A DNA stretch of 64,000 nt, from assembly GCF_004327335.1 (NCBI RefSeq), contig NZ_QJUO01000010.1:54935-118934 (forward strand). Reading direction: 5' to 3'. Position 1 is the first letter of the stretch. Each line of letters opens with the position of its first letter. The notes under the pieces are model-generated. The model worked only from the letters and a program-made list of their open reading frames with translations, was not told where the DNA came from and searched no databases. A program made the position numbers and the translations under genes. This DNA comes from Stutzerimonas kirkiae (GTDB taxonomy: Bacteria > Pseudomonadota > Gammaproteobacteria > Pseudomonadales > Pseudomonadaceae). Below are positions 28,469 through 37,373 of this stretch, piece after piece.

Positions 28469-30553
28469 ATGAAACGTTCGCTGATCTCCACCTGCCTGGC
28501 CCTGACCCTCGGCCTGCAGAGCATCACCGCCCTGGCGCTGTCCAAGGACAGCGCCTACTGGGATTACCTGCTGCCCGACCGCGAGCAGGTCATCGCCAGC
28601 CTCAACGTGGTGGAGCTGCTCAAGCGCCATCATTACAACAAGCCGCCATTGAACGATGCCCGCTCGGTCAAGATATTCGACAGCTATATCGAGATGCTCG
28701 ATCCCTCACGCAGCTATTTCACCGCGGCCGATCTCGAGGAATTCGCCCCCTGGCGCACCCAGTTCGACGATTTCCTGCGCAATGGCGAGCTCGAGCCGGG
28801 CTTCACCCTCTACAAGCGCCATTTGCAACGCCTGCAGAGCCGCCTGGAATACGCACTGTCGCTGATCGAGAAAGGCAGCGAGAACATCGACTTCACGGCC
28901 GACGAGCAGTTGCTGATCGATCGCAAGAATGCGCCCTGGGCCAAGGACGAGGCCGAGCTGGACGACCTGTGGCGCAAGCGCGTCAAGGACGAGGTGCTGC
29001 GCCTGAAGATCGCCGGCAAGGAACCCAAGGCCATCGACGAGCTGCTCGGCAAGCGCTACCGCAATCAACTGTCCCGGCTCGAGCAGACCCGTGGCGAGGA
29101 CGTGTTCCAGACCTATATCAACGCCTTCGCCCAGTCCTATGACCCGCACACCCAGTACCTCTCGCCGGACAGCGCGGAAAATTTCGATATCAACATGAGC
29201 CTTTCCCTGGAAGGCATCGGCGCGGTCCTGCAGAGCGACAACGAACACGTCAAGATCGTGCGCCTGGTGCCGGCCGGCCCGGCGGAAAAGAGCAAGCAGG
29301 TCGCGCCCGCCGACAAGATCATCGGCGTGGCCCAGGCCGACGGCGACATGGTCGATGTGATCGGCTGGCGTCTCGACGAAGTGGTCAAGCTGATCCGTGG
29401 CCCGAAAGGCTCGGTGGTGCGGCTGGAAATAATCCCGGCCAGCAATGCACCGAACGACCAGAGCAGCAAGGTGGTCGCCATTACCCGCGAAGCCGTCAAG
29501 CTCGAAGAGCAGGCCGCGAAGAAGTCGATCTTGCACCTCGAGCATGCTGGCCACGACTACAAGCTCGGTGTCATCGAGATTCCGGCGTTCTACCTGGATT
29601 TCAAGGCGCTGAGGGCCGGTGACAAGGAATACAAGAGCACGACCCGCGATGTGCGCAAGCTGCTGACGGAACTGCAGGAGGAAAAAGTCGACGGTGTCGT
29701 CATCGACTTGCGCAACAATGGCGGCGGCTCGCTGCAGGAAGCCACCGAGTTGACCAGCCTGTTCATCGAGCAAGGCCCGACCGTGCTGGTGCGCAACAGC
29801 GACGGGCGCGTCGATGTGCTGGCCGACGAAACCCCCGGCGCCTTCTACAAAGGCCCGCTGGCGGTGCTGGTCAACCGCCTCTCCGCCTCGGCCTCGGAAA
29901 TCTTCGCCGGCGCCATGCAGGACTATCACCGTGCGCTGATCCTCGGCGGCCAGACGTTCGGCAAAGGCACCGTGCAGTCGATCCAGCCGCTCAACCATGG
30001 CGAACTCAAGCTGACCCTGGCCAAGTTCTATCGGGTATCGGGCCAGAGCACGCAACACCAGGGCGTGCTCCCGGACATTGCCTATCCGGCCAATGTGGAT
30101 ATCCAGGAAATCGGTGAGAGCGCCCTGCCCGAGGCCCTGCCCTGGGACAGCATCCGCCCGGCCATCAGCGCGCCGCAGAATCCTTTCGCCCCCTTCCTCG
30201 CCGAACTGCAGGCGCGCCACGAGTCACGCACCCGCGACAATCCGGACTTCGTGTTCACCCGCGAACGCCTGGCCCTGGCTCAGGAGCTGATGCAGGAAAC
30301 CACGGTCAGCCTCAACGAGCAACGTCGCCGCAGCCAGCAGGACGCTATTGAAAAACGCCAGTTGTCCCTGGAGAACGCCCTGCGCGTGGCCAAGGGCGAG
30401 GAACCGCTGGACGCGCTGAAGAAGGAAGACGAGGAGCTGCTAGTGCATGAGGAAGAGGAAAAAGGCAAGCCGGAAGATGATGCCTACCTCTCGGAGAGCG
30501 GCCATATCCTGCTGGACTACCTGAAGCTCAACAGCAGGCTGGCCAGCCACTGA
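28469..30553 (+). CDS. prc: Tail-specific periplasmic protease Prc
   Basis: The 694-residue protein starts with a signal peptide (MKRSLISTCLALTLG, cleavage near residue 23). It has an N-terminal helical region, a PDZ domain (about 225-320) and the S41 catalytic core. The Ser-Lys dyad is S474 in SASASEIF and K499 in FGKGTVQ, separated by 25 residues as in E. coli Prc (S452/K477). It degrades periplasmic proteins with hydrophobic C-termini. In P. aeruginosa the homologue (AlgO) affects the anti-sigma factor MucA and alginate. The neighbouring EAL-CBS-GGDEF gene is also conserved. A good terminator follows. Confidence 0.95.
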   Translation: MKRSLISTCLALTLGLQSITALALSKDSAYWDYLLPDREQVIASLNVVELLKRHHYNKPPLNDARSVKIFDSYIEMLDPSRSYFTAADLEEFAPWRTQFDDFLRNGELEPGFTLYKRHLQRLQSRLEYALSLIEKGSENIDFTADEQLLIDRKNAPWAKDEAELDDLWRKRVKDEVLRLKIAGKEPKAIDELLGKRYRNQLSRLEQTRGEDVFQTYINAFAQSYDPHTQYLSPDSAENFDINMSLSLEGIGAVLQSDNEHVKIVRLVPAGPAEKSKQVAPADKIIGVAQADGDMVDVIGWRLDEVVKLIRGPKGSVVRLEIIPASNAPNDQSSKVVAITREAVKLEEQAAKKSILHLEHAGHDYKLGVIEIPAFYLDFKALRAGDKEYKSTTRDVRKLLTELQEEKVDGVVIDLRNNGGGSLQEATELTSLFIEQGPTVLVRNSDGRVDVLADETPGAFYKGPLAVLVNRLSASASEIFAGAMQDYHRALILGGQTFGKGTVQSIQPLNHGELKLTLAKFYRVSGQSTQHQGVLPDIAYPANVDIQEIGESALPEALPWDSIRPAISAPQNPFAPFLAELQARHESRTRDNPDFVFTRERLALAQELMQETTVSLNEQRRRSQQDAIEKRQLSLENALRVAKGEEPLDALKKEDEELLVHEEEEKGKPEDDAYLSESGHILLDYLKLNSRLASH

Positions 30554-30641
30554 GAAGCATGCGGGTAAAGCCAGGCATATTGAAAAGCATGCGGCAGAGA
30601 ATTTGTCATCAAAGTGACATCATGCTCGCATGAAATGGGAG

Positions 30642-30658
30642 GGCCCGCGGTGCGGGCC
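30642..30658 (+). terminator. Rho-independent terminator after prc
   Basis: GGCCCGC (30642-30648), loop GGT, GCGGGCC (30652-30658), followed by TTTCCGTTT. It lies about 90 nt after the prc stop and 34 nt before the next start. Confidence 0.7.
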
Positions 30659-30691
30659 TTTCCGTTTCCGCGACCACCGCATGAGGTCCGT

Positions 30692-32473
30692 ATGACCGCC
30701 ACCTCGCAGTCGAGCAGCCTGGACCATATCCTTGCTCATGGCGACATCAGCACACTGTTCCAGCCCATCGTTTCGCTCTCCGAGCGGCGCATCCTCGGCT
30801 ACGAGGCCCTGACACGCGGCCCGTCCGACAGCCCCCTGCATTCACCGATCAACCTGTTGGCGGCGGCCCGCCACGGCGGACGCCTGAACGAGCTGGAAAT
30901 GGCCTGCCGGCAGAACGCCTGCCGCTGCTTCAGCCAACGGCGGTTGCGCGGCAAGCTGTTCCTCAACGCCTCGCCCGAGTCGCTGCTGGAAGCCTCGCAC
31001 AAGCCGGGCCGGACCCTGGAATTCCTGCGGACCTATGGCCTCTCTCCCGAGCAGGTGGTCATCGAGCTCACCGAGCAGTCACCCACCGACGATGTGGCGC
31101 TACTCGACACTGCCCTGCACCATTACCGCGACATGGGCTTCCTGATCGCCCTGGATGACCTGGGCGCAGGTTATTCGAGCCTGCGCATGTGGTCGGAACT
31201 GCGCCCCGACTACGTCAAGATCGACCGTTACTTCATCGACGGCATCCACCTGGATGCGGTCAAGCGCAAGTTCGTCGAGTCCATTCTCAAGATCGCCCGG
31301 ACCTCCCACTCACAGGTCATCGCCGAGGGCATCGAGCTGCAGGAAGAGCTGACGGTGCTGATGGAGATGGGGGTCGACCTGGTACAGGGCTATCTGCTCG
31401 GACGCCCGCAGGAGCAGCCATGCCTGGACGCCGAACGGATCGTTCTGCCCTCGCAGGTCGGCCTCAACGAAGACAGCGGCGACCTGAGCCCGCTGCTGCT
31501 ACGCCAGCCCGCCGTGTCCCAGGAGCAGCCGGTCGGCGAAGTGCTGGAAATCTTCCGTATGCAGGCCAATCTCAATTCGCTGGCGGTACTGGACGAAGGA
31601 AGCCGCCCGGTCGGCATCGTCCACCGCAACCTGCTCTCCGAAGCGCTGCTCAAGCCTTTCGCCACCGACCTGCTGTCACGCAAGCCGATCAGTCGCCTGA
31701 TGAGCGATGACTTTCTCGCCGTGGAACTGCACCAGTCGCTGCAGCAGGTCAGCCGGCTGCTGACCAGCCGTGCCCGACAGCGCATAGAGGAAGACTTCAT
31801 CATCACCCATGAAGGCGACTACCACGGCCTGGGGCGAGTCATCGACGTGCTCAAGCTGATCACCGAGATGAAGATCCAGCAGGCACGTCACGCCAATCCG
31901 CTGACCCTGCTGCCCGGCAATGTACCGATTCAGCAATGCCTGGCCCGCCTGCTGCAACAGGAGCGTGAAGCGGTCATCTGCTATGTCGACCTGGATAATT
32001 TCAAGCCTTTCAACGATATCTACGGCTATGCCAAGGGGGATGAGGTACTGCTGTGCCTGTCCCACTGCCTGGGCGAACGGCTCGACTACAGCTGCGACTT
32101 CGTCGGCCATATCGGCGGTGACGATTTCATGCTGGTGCTCGGCCCCAACGACTGGCAGCGGCGGCTGGAACTGTTGTTCGAGGACTTCCAGAAACGCTGC
32201 CGAAGCTTCTACCGCAGCGAACACCTGAGCGATGGATGCTTCATCGCCCAGGACCGCCAGGGGCAGCAGACCCGCTACCCGCTGCTGGCGCTTTCGGTCG
32301 GCGCGGTGCATCTGCGCCCATACCGGGCGCAGGAGCTGGATGCGGCGATGCTCGCGGGCCTGGCATCGGAAGCCAAGCACCAGGCCAAACTGAAGCCCGG
32401 TTTCAGTTGGCACCTGCTGGATACCGACAACCATCAGGATCAGAACCCGAGCCTGGCCGCCTGCGCGCGATAG
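30692..32473 (+). CDS. EAL-CBS-GGDEF c-di-GMP signalling protein
   Basis: The 593-residue cytoplasmic protein has an N-terminal EAL domain (about 15-245), a CBS pair (about 265-395) and a C-terminal GGDEF domain (about 405-575). The EAL domain keeps the expected metal and base residues: E38 in EALTRGP, N92, E125 in IELTE, D155/D156, K177, E212 in AEGIE and Q232. The GGDEF motif is GGDDF at 475-479, a conservative change of the catalytic Glu, so cyclase activity is doubtful. It is likely a phosphodiesterase controlled through the CBS pair (adenine nucleotides are typical ligands). The start follows GAGGT. Its last 34 bp overlap the convergent Sel1 gene. Confidence 0.93.
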   Translation: MTATSQSSSLDHILAHGDISTLFQPIVSLSERRILGYEALTRGPSDSPLHSPINLLAAARHGGRLNELEMACRQNACRCFSQRRLRGKLFLNASPESLLEASHKPGRTLEFLRTYGLSPEQVVIELTEQSPTDDVALLDTALHHYRDMGFLIALDDLGAGYSSLRMWSELRPDYVKIDRYFIDGIHLDAVKRKFVESILKIARTSHSQVIAEGIELQEELTVLMEMGVDLVQGYLLGRPQEQPCLDAERIVLPSQVGLNEDSGDLSPLLLRQPAVSQEQPVGEVLEIFRMQANLNSLAVLDEGSRPVGIVHRNLLSEALLKPFATDLLSRKPISRLMSDDFLAVELHQSLQQVSRLLTSRARQRIEEDFIITHEGDYHGLGRVIDVLKLITEMKIQQARHANPLTLLPGNVPIQQCLARLLQQEREAVICYVDLDNFKPFNDIYGYAKGDEVLLCLSHCLGERLDYSCDFVGHIGGDDFMLVLGPNDWQRRLELLFEDFQKRCRSFYRSEHLSDGCFIAQDRQGQQTRYPLLALSVGAVHLRPYRAQELDAAMLAGLASEAKHQAKLKPGFSWHLLDTDNHQDQNPSLAACAR

Positions 32474-32910
32474 CGTTGCGCCAGAAGTGGATCGCCGGGC
32501 AGGCCTTCGCCGCCCTGCTCATACAATTGAGCCAGCCGCGATGCCGCCAACGGATGGCCGGCATCCACGGCCATCCGCCACCACTGCGCGGCCTGTGCTG
32601 GATCGGCTGGCTGCTCGAGCCGCGCCGCCAGGCACTGGCAACCCAGTTGATAGGCCGCCTTGCCATCCCCGGCTTGCGCCGCCAGTCCCAACAAGCGCAT
32701 GCCTTCCTGGCGGGAGCCCAGCCCCTGGCCGCGAAACAGCAGCACATGCCCGTAGAAACTCTGCGCAGGCCTGTCGCCCAGGTTGGCCATACGCGAGAAC
32801 TGCCCTTCCATCCAGCGCCACAGGCGAGGCTGCGCAACGGCCCAGCGCCATGCCAGTAACCGGCGTGCACACCAGTAGCCGATGCGTGCCCGGATTTTCC
32901 AGACGATCAT
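32440..32910 (-). CDS. Sel1-like repeat protein
   Basis: The 156-residue protein begins MIVWKIRARIGYWCARRLLAW, a basic and hydrophobic N-terminus that may associate with membrane. It then has about three Sel1-type TPR units (for example EGMRLLGLAAQAGDGKAAYQ and AAQWWRMAVDAGHPLAA). Sel1 repeats bind partner proteins. It is the last gene of a three-gene operon; its ATG overlaps the upstream TGA (ATGA), and GGAGG lies in position for initiation. The 3' end overlaps the EAL gene on the other strand by 34 bp. Function unknown. Confidence 0.82.
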   Translation of the reverse strand: MIVWKIRARIGYWCARRLLAWRWAVAQPRLWRWMEGQFSRMANLGDRPAQSFYGHVLLFRGQGLGSRQEGMRLLGLAAQAGDGKAAYQLGCQCLAARLEQPADPAQAAQWWRMAVDAGHPLAASRLAQLYEQGGEGLPGDPLLAQRYRAQAARLGF

Positions 32911-33281
32911 GTCGCCTCCGGATAATCGAAATCGAACACCCTGGCCACCTCGGCGGCATGCCAGGACACGGCGGCAGCGCCCTCGGGATCTCCGCTGAAG
33001 CGGCCCAGCCGCTTCGCACAGTCGAAGAACCCGCTGCGCGGCAAGCGGCTGGCGCTCTGGCTGATTACCAATGCACTGCGCAAGGGCCGCCCGGCCTCCG
33101 CATCCCTGCTCGCCAGGTGTTCCAGCGCCGAGGTCAGGGTGAGCATGGCCGGGGTCGCCAGTTGCAAACGCTCCAGCAGGGAACGGTAAGTCAGCAGCTT
33201 GCGCTCGCGCCGGGTCACCTCCAGTGCATCCAGCAGCGCCTGCCACTGGGCCCGGCTGATCCTCAGCACCCGGCTGTTCAA
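32907..33281 (-). CDS. Conserved-looking protein of unknown function (124 aa)
   Basis: The protein starts MNSRVLRISRAQWQALLDAL and is coupled on both sides by 4-bp ATGA overlaps with the XRE gene and the Sel1 gene. It is basic in the first half and ends with VARVFDFDYPEAT. A central RPLRSALVISQSASRLP stretch is followed by a Cys in FFDCAKRLG. I do not recognise the family. The tight coupling makes it a real gene and suggests it works with the regulator. Confidence 0.78.
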   Translation of the reverse strand: MNSRVLRISRAQWQALLDALEVTRRERKLLTYRSLLERLQLATPAMLTLTSALEHLASRDAEAGRPLRSALVISQSASRLPRSGFFDCAKRLGRFSGDPEGAAAVSWHAAEVARVFDFDYPEAT

Positions 33282-33592
33282 GAAGCCTCGCCCCAGCCAG
33301 AGACCCCCAGGGTCCGGGCGAGCACCCGGCGAATGGCACTATCCGGATCGCGCTCGCCCCGCTCGATCAGTTCCAGGTAGGCCGGGCTGATGCCTACCGT
33401 ACGAGCCAGTTGTTCGAGGCTCAGCCCTTGCTCCTGGCGCAGTTGCGCCAACTGCGCCAACGAGGCCTGGCCAGGCTGTATGGCCGGCTGATCTGGCGTA
33501 CGTCCCGTGGCGTCCAGCAACGCCTGGTATTCGGCCCATGGCAGCACCGCATACTCCGGCGCGCCATCGCGCATGATGACTTGTACGTTCAT
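33278..33592 (-). CDS. XRE-type helix-turn-helix regulator with short N-terminal antitoxin-like segment
   Basis: The 104-residue protein starts MNVQVIMRDGAPEYAVLPW, a strand-rich segment like that preceding the HTH in some type II antitoxins and Pseudomonas regulators. An XRE HTH follows (about 47-96), with LRQEQGLSLEQLARTVG and SPAYLELIERGER as the two helices. GGAGGTGG lies 4 nt before the ATG; an upstream ATG at 33646 adds 18 poorly supported residues. As first gene of the operon it is likely autoregulatory. Confidence 0.85.
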   Translation of the reverse strand: MNVQVIMRDGAPEYAVLPWAEYQALLDATGRTPDQPAIQPGQASLAQLAQLRQEQGLSLEQLARTVGISPAYLELIERGERDPDSAIRRVLARTLGVSGWGEAS

Positions 33593-33922
33593 TACCACCT
33601 CCAGCGAATAGGACAGGCCGATATTAACAGCCCGGCGGACCGCCACGACGCCCGCTATAAATCCGGGAAAAGCGCTGGACGGCTGGACGGCTGGACGAAA
33701 GAGCGTGGCAGCCGGTGTTTTTCGTCCAGCTTTCCAGCCTCCAGCGCTTTTATCGAAGCGCCCTGCCGGTGAATAACGGCATGGCGCGATGTCCCTGCAT
33801 CACCCTGCCCGTTTCGTGCCAGCGTCAATCCGACGCGCTATACTGCCGCGCCGTTTCCAACTGGGGTGCCTGCCGGGCGCCCCTGTTTGCTCATCGTTCC
33901 GCCCCGCCAAGAGGACGCGCAC
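33593..33922. other. 330-bp divergent intergenic region
   Basis: This separates the XRE operon from fumarase. It contains the large palindrome at 33668-33751 and presumably both promoters. No convincing gene is seen. Confidence 0.45.
33668..33751. repeat. Long palindrome of the AAAAGCGCTGGAGGCTG family, copy 3
   Basis: AAAAGCGCTGGA (33668-33679) and its exact complement at 33740-33751 bound an imperfect hairpin. The left arm contains three tandem GGCTGGAC-like octamers (33671-33697), and the right arm has matching GTCCAGC units. Here it sits between divergent genes, unlike copies 1 and 2, so it cannot be a simple shared 3' terminator. Confidence 0.55.
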
Positions 33923-35446
33923 ATGACCGTGATAAAACAAGACGACCTGATCCAGAGTGTCGCCGACGCATTGCAGTTCATTTCCTATTACCACCCGGTT
34001 GATTTCATTCAGGCGATGCATGAAGCCTACCTGAAGGAAGAATCGCCGGCCGCGCGCGATTCCATGGCGCAGATCCTGATCAACTCGCGCATGTGCGCCA
34101 CCGGCCACCGGCCGATCTGCCAGGACACCGGCATCGTCACCGTATTCATCAGGGTCGGTATGGACGTGCGCTGGGACGGCGCCACCCTGAGCGTCGACGA
34201 CATGATCAACGAAGGCGTGCGCCGTGCCTACAACCTGCCGGAGAACGTGCTGCGCGCCTCGATCCTGGCCGACCCGGCCGGTGCCCGCAAGAACACCAGG
34301 GACAACACCCCGGCGGTGATCCACTATTCCATTGTCCCCGGCGACAAGGTGGAAGTGGATGTCGCGGCCAAGGGCGGCGGCTCCGAGAACAAATCGAAGA
34401 TGGCCATGCTCAACCCGTCCGACTCCATCGTCGACTGGGTGCTCAAGACCGTGCCGACCATGGGCGCCGGCTGGTGCCCGCCGGGCATGCTCGGCATCGG
34501 CATCGGCGGCACCGCCGAGAAGGCCGCGGTGATGGCCAAGGAAGTACTGATGGAGCACATCGACATCCATGAACTGCAAGCCCGTGGCCCGCAAAACCGC
34601 ATCGAGGAACTGCGTCTGGAGCTGTTCGAGAAGGTCAACCAACTGGGTATCGGCGCCCAGGGCCTGGGCGGCCTGACCACCGTGCTCGACGTCAAGATCA
34701 TGGATTACCCGACCCACGCCGCCTCGCTGCCGGTGTGCATGATCCCCAACTGCGCCGCCACCCGCCACGCCCACTTCGTGCTCGATGGCAGCGGCCCGGC
34801 GGAACTGCAAGCGCCTTCGCTGGACGCCTACCCGGACATCGTCTGGGAAGCCGGCCCGAGCGCCCGTCGCGTCGACCTCGACAGCATCACCCCGGAAGAA
34901 GTGCAGAGTTGGAAGCCGGGCGAGACCATCCTGCTCAACGGCAAGATGCTCACCGGTCGCGACGCCGCGCACAAGCGCATGGTCGATATGCTCAACAAGG
35001 GCGAGCAACTCCCCGTCGATCTCAAGGGCCGCTTTATCTACTACGTCGGCCCGGTCGATCCGGTCGGTGACGAAGTGGTCGGTCCGGCCGGCCCCACCAC
35101 CGCCACGCGCATGGACAAATTCACCCGGCAGATCCTGGAGAGCACCGGCCTGCTCGGCATGATCGGCAAGTCCGAACGCGGCCCGATCGCTATCGAGGCG
35201 ATCCGCGACAACAAGGCCGTCTACCTGATGGCCGTGGGTGGCGCCGCCTACCTGGTGGCCCAGGCGATCAGGAAGTCCAAGGTACTGGCCTTCGCCGAAC
35301 TGGGCATGGAAGCCATCTACGAGTTCGAAGTGAAGGACATGCCGGTCACCGTCGCCGTCGATACCAATGGCGAGTCGGTACACATCACCGGCCCGGCGAT
35401 CTGGCAGAAGAAGATCGCCGACAGCCTGGCGGTGGAAGTGCAATAA
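33923..35446 (+). CDS. Class I fumarate hydratase ([4Fe-4S])
   Basis: The 507-residue enzyme contains the fused alpha and beta halves of class I fumarases. Conserved segments are RPICQDTGI with the first cluster Cys, GAGWCPPGMLGIGIGG, and CMIPNCAATRHAHF in the alpha half. The beta half has GEQLPVDL and GPTTATRMDKF. It interconverts fumarate and malate in the TCA cycle. The start MTVIKQDDLIQSV is preceded by GAGGA. A near-ideal terminator follows. Pseudomonads also carry iron-independent class II fumarase, so this one is expected to dominate under iron-replete conditions. Confidence 0.96.
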   Translation: MTVIKQDDLIQSVADALQFISYYHPVDFIQAMHEAYLKEESPAARDSMAQILINSRMCATGHRPICQDTGIVTVFIRVGMDVRWDGATLSVDDMINEGVRRAYNLPENVLRASILADPAGARKNTRDNTPAVIHYSIVPGDKVEVDVAAKGGGSENKSKMAMLNPSDSIVDWVLKTVPTMGAGWCPPGMLGIGIGGTAEKAAVMAKEVLMEHIDIHELQARGPQNRIEELRLELFEKVNQLGIGAQGLGGLTTVLDVKIMDYPTHAASLPVCMIPNCAATRHAHFVLDGSGPAELQAPSLDAYPDIVWEAGPSARRVDLDSITPEEVQSWKPGETILLNGKMLTGRDAAHKRMVDMLNKGEQLPVDLKGRFIYYVGPVDPVGDEVVGPAGPTTATRMDKFTRQILESTGLLGMIGKSERGPIAIEAIRDNKAVYLMAVGGAAYLVAQAIRKSKVLAFAELGMEAIYEFEVKDMPVTVAVDTNGESVHITGPAIWQKKIADSLAVEVQ

Positions 35447-35827
35447 CAGTCCCACCCAGGAACGCGAAAGCCCGGCCATGCAAGCCGGGCTTTCGCGTTC
35501 CTGGGGGCTTGTTTTCTTTTCCCTCGGCTCGCAAGCACTGCATGAGGCCCAGAGCCATATGGCGTAGGGTCTGTTCCCGTTTCGTCGCAAGCCGCGTTGT
35601 CGCGACAGCCCCTCCCGGGCAGGCGAAATTTCTTGCAATATTGACTTCGCGGTTGACTTTTAAAGCGTAACGATTGATATAACGACGATGGCATCCAGCC
35701 ATGTCATTGATCTACGGCAATAGAGATTGAGTTTTTACAGATTCGCCGACGAGCGATACGCAGTCGATGCTGCCGGCCCTGAGCGGAACCACGGAGAAAT
35801 AGAGGAAAATTCGCTATAGGGGAATGT
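35447..35827. other. 381-bp intergenic region after fumarase
   Basis: The region holds the fumarase terminator (35455-35505) and the upstream sequence of the membrane cyclase gene. A possible promoter is TTGACT at 35653-35658 with TATAAC at 35678-35683 (19-nt spacer, so weak). I see no convincing gene. Confidence 0.4.
35455..35505 (+). terminator. Very strong rho-independent terminator after fumarase
   Basis: A 22-bp perfectly complementary stem (35455-35476 with 35484-35505) closes a 7-nt loop CATGCAA. The stem includes AAAGCCCGGC/GCCGGGCTTT, and a T-rich tail GTTTTCTTTT follows at 35511-35520. It starts 9 nt after the fumarase stop. Confidence 0.9.
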
Positions 35828-37306
35828 ATGGAAAAATCAATCCCGGACGGGCTACAAGGGCCGGCACCACGTTCCGGCGAACCTCGTCCATTCGCGCCCT
35901 TGTTCAATTGGCGGCGCTCGCTGCAAGGCCAGATCCAGGCTCTCATGCTGGCCGGAGTGCTGCTGGCCTATATTCTCGGCGCGGCGGCCGGGCTCTTCAT
36001 CATGGAGCGCAGCCTGCGTGACCAGTGGACGCGTGCGGCCGAGGTGAACGCGCAGATCGTCAGCGCCGTGATCCGCCACACCTATACCTTCGTCGCCGTC
36101 GACGCCGATGAGCATGGACAGATAACCGGCATCCTCAGTGAGCGCCTGCTTGGCGATTCGACTGCCGTGCTCGATACCGGTTTCAGTACCGCCGATGTAC
36201 TGGCGCAGGCCGCCAGCCAGACCAAGAGCAACGCCTGGCTGTTCCAGCGCGAACCTGGCAGGCAGCGTCTGGTCGGCGTGGCGGATGCCTGGGGTACCCT
36301 CGGCAGCCACCCGGACGGACAGCCCCCGCTTCTGCAACTGGCGGCGCCGCAACAGTTCTACACGGGGTTCGCCCATATCGGCGATGAAGAGCATTTCATC
36401 GCGTCGCTGCCGGTGCTGGCCCCGGACGGGCAACTGCTGGGCAGCGTGGTATCCAGCATTGGCCTGAGATCGGAACTCTATGCGACCCATAATGATCTGG
36501 TACACCGCTCGCTGCTGGTATTGCTGACGGTGCTGGCCGTCACCCTCGGCGGCCTGTTCCTGCTCAAGCGCCGGGTCTTCCGCCCGGTTCCGCGCCTTAT
36601 CGAGGCACTGACCCGCATTGCCCACAACGACACTCGCACCACCACGCCCTTTCTCGAGCGTGACGACGAGATCGGCGACCTGGCCTGCGCGATAGAGAAG
36701 CTGCGCACCGCCGTCATCGAGCGCGAGCATCTGCTGGAGATCAAGGAACGGGCATTGCGCCTGGAATACATGGCCCACCACGATGTTCTGACCGGCCTGC
36801 CCAATCGCGCGCAGTTGAACAATACCCTGGACCATGCCACGGAAAAACTGGCCGTGCAGCAGAGATTCAACCTGATGCTGTTCGACCTGGATGACTTCAA
36901 GGTGGTCAACGATCGCTTCGGCCACGCCACCGGCGACAAGCTGCTGGTGGAGATCGGCGAGCGCATATCGCTGCTGCTGGGATCGAATGACACCGCCGCA
37001 CGGCTGGGTGGCGACGAGTTCGCGATCATCCAGCAGATCGCGCGCGACGCCGAGCAGGAGGCCCAGCGACTGGCCACACGCCTGATCGAAGCCATCAGCA
37101 GGCCCATCGAGAGCAACGGACTCACCCTGAGCGTCGGCGTGAGCATCGGCATCGCCCGGGCTCCGAACGACGGCCATACCCCGCACGAACTGCTGCTACG
37201 GGCCGATGTAGCGCTGTATGCGGCCAAGAACGATGGCCGCCGCCGCTTCATGTTCTATCGCCACGGCATGTCCATGCCGGCGCAACATGAGACGACCGAT
37301 GGATAA
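35828..37306 (+). CDS. Membrane diguanylate cyclase with periplasmic sensor domain
   Basis: The 492-residue protein has TM1 at about 39-59, a periplasmic Cache-like domain (about 60-225; DEEHFIASLPVLAPDG resembles Cache folds), TM2 at 228-247, HAMP (about 248-300) and GGDEF (about 315-485). The active site GGDEF is intact at 394-398. The I-site position has GSND in place of RxxD, so product inhibition through that site is unlikely. It should synthesise c-di-GMP in response to a periplasmic signal. Two amino-acid-type periplasmic binding proteins are encoded just downstream on the same strand, 67 nt away. Confidence 0.92.
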   Translation: MEKSIPDGLQGPAPRSGEPRPFAPLFNWRRSLQGQIQALMLAGVLLAYILGAAAGLFIMERSLRDQWTRAAEVNAQIVSAVIRHTYTFVAVDADEHGQITGILSERLLGDSTAVLDTGFSTADVLAQAASQTKSNAWLFQREPGRQRLVGVADAWGTLGSHPDGQPPLLQLAAPQQFYTGFAHIGDEEHFIASLPVLAPDGQLLGSVVSSIGLRSELYATHNDLVHRSLLVLLTVLAVTLGGLFLLKRRVFRPVPRLIEALTRIAHNDTRTTTPFLERDDEIGDLACAIEKLRTAVIEREHLLEIKERALRLEYMAHHDVLTGLPNRAQLNNTLDHATEKLAVQQRFNLMLFDLDDFKVVNDRFGHATGDKLLVEIGERISLLLGSNDTAARLGGDEFAIIQQIARDAEQEAQRLATRLIEAISRPIESNGLTLSVGVSIGIARAPNDGHTPHELLLRADVALYAAKNDGRRRFMFYRHGMSMPAQHETTDG

Positions 37307-37373
37307 GCCGGATTGACGAGTCTATTCAAGGAATGAGCGGCTCACTTCAAGGAAAGACTTCAGGGGAAGAAAG

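Noticed and set aside
33800..35638. 612-codon open frame antisense to fumarase
   Set aside because: High-GC shadow frame; low-complexity His/Gly/Asp-rich translation with no recognisable domain.
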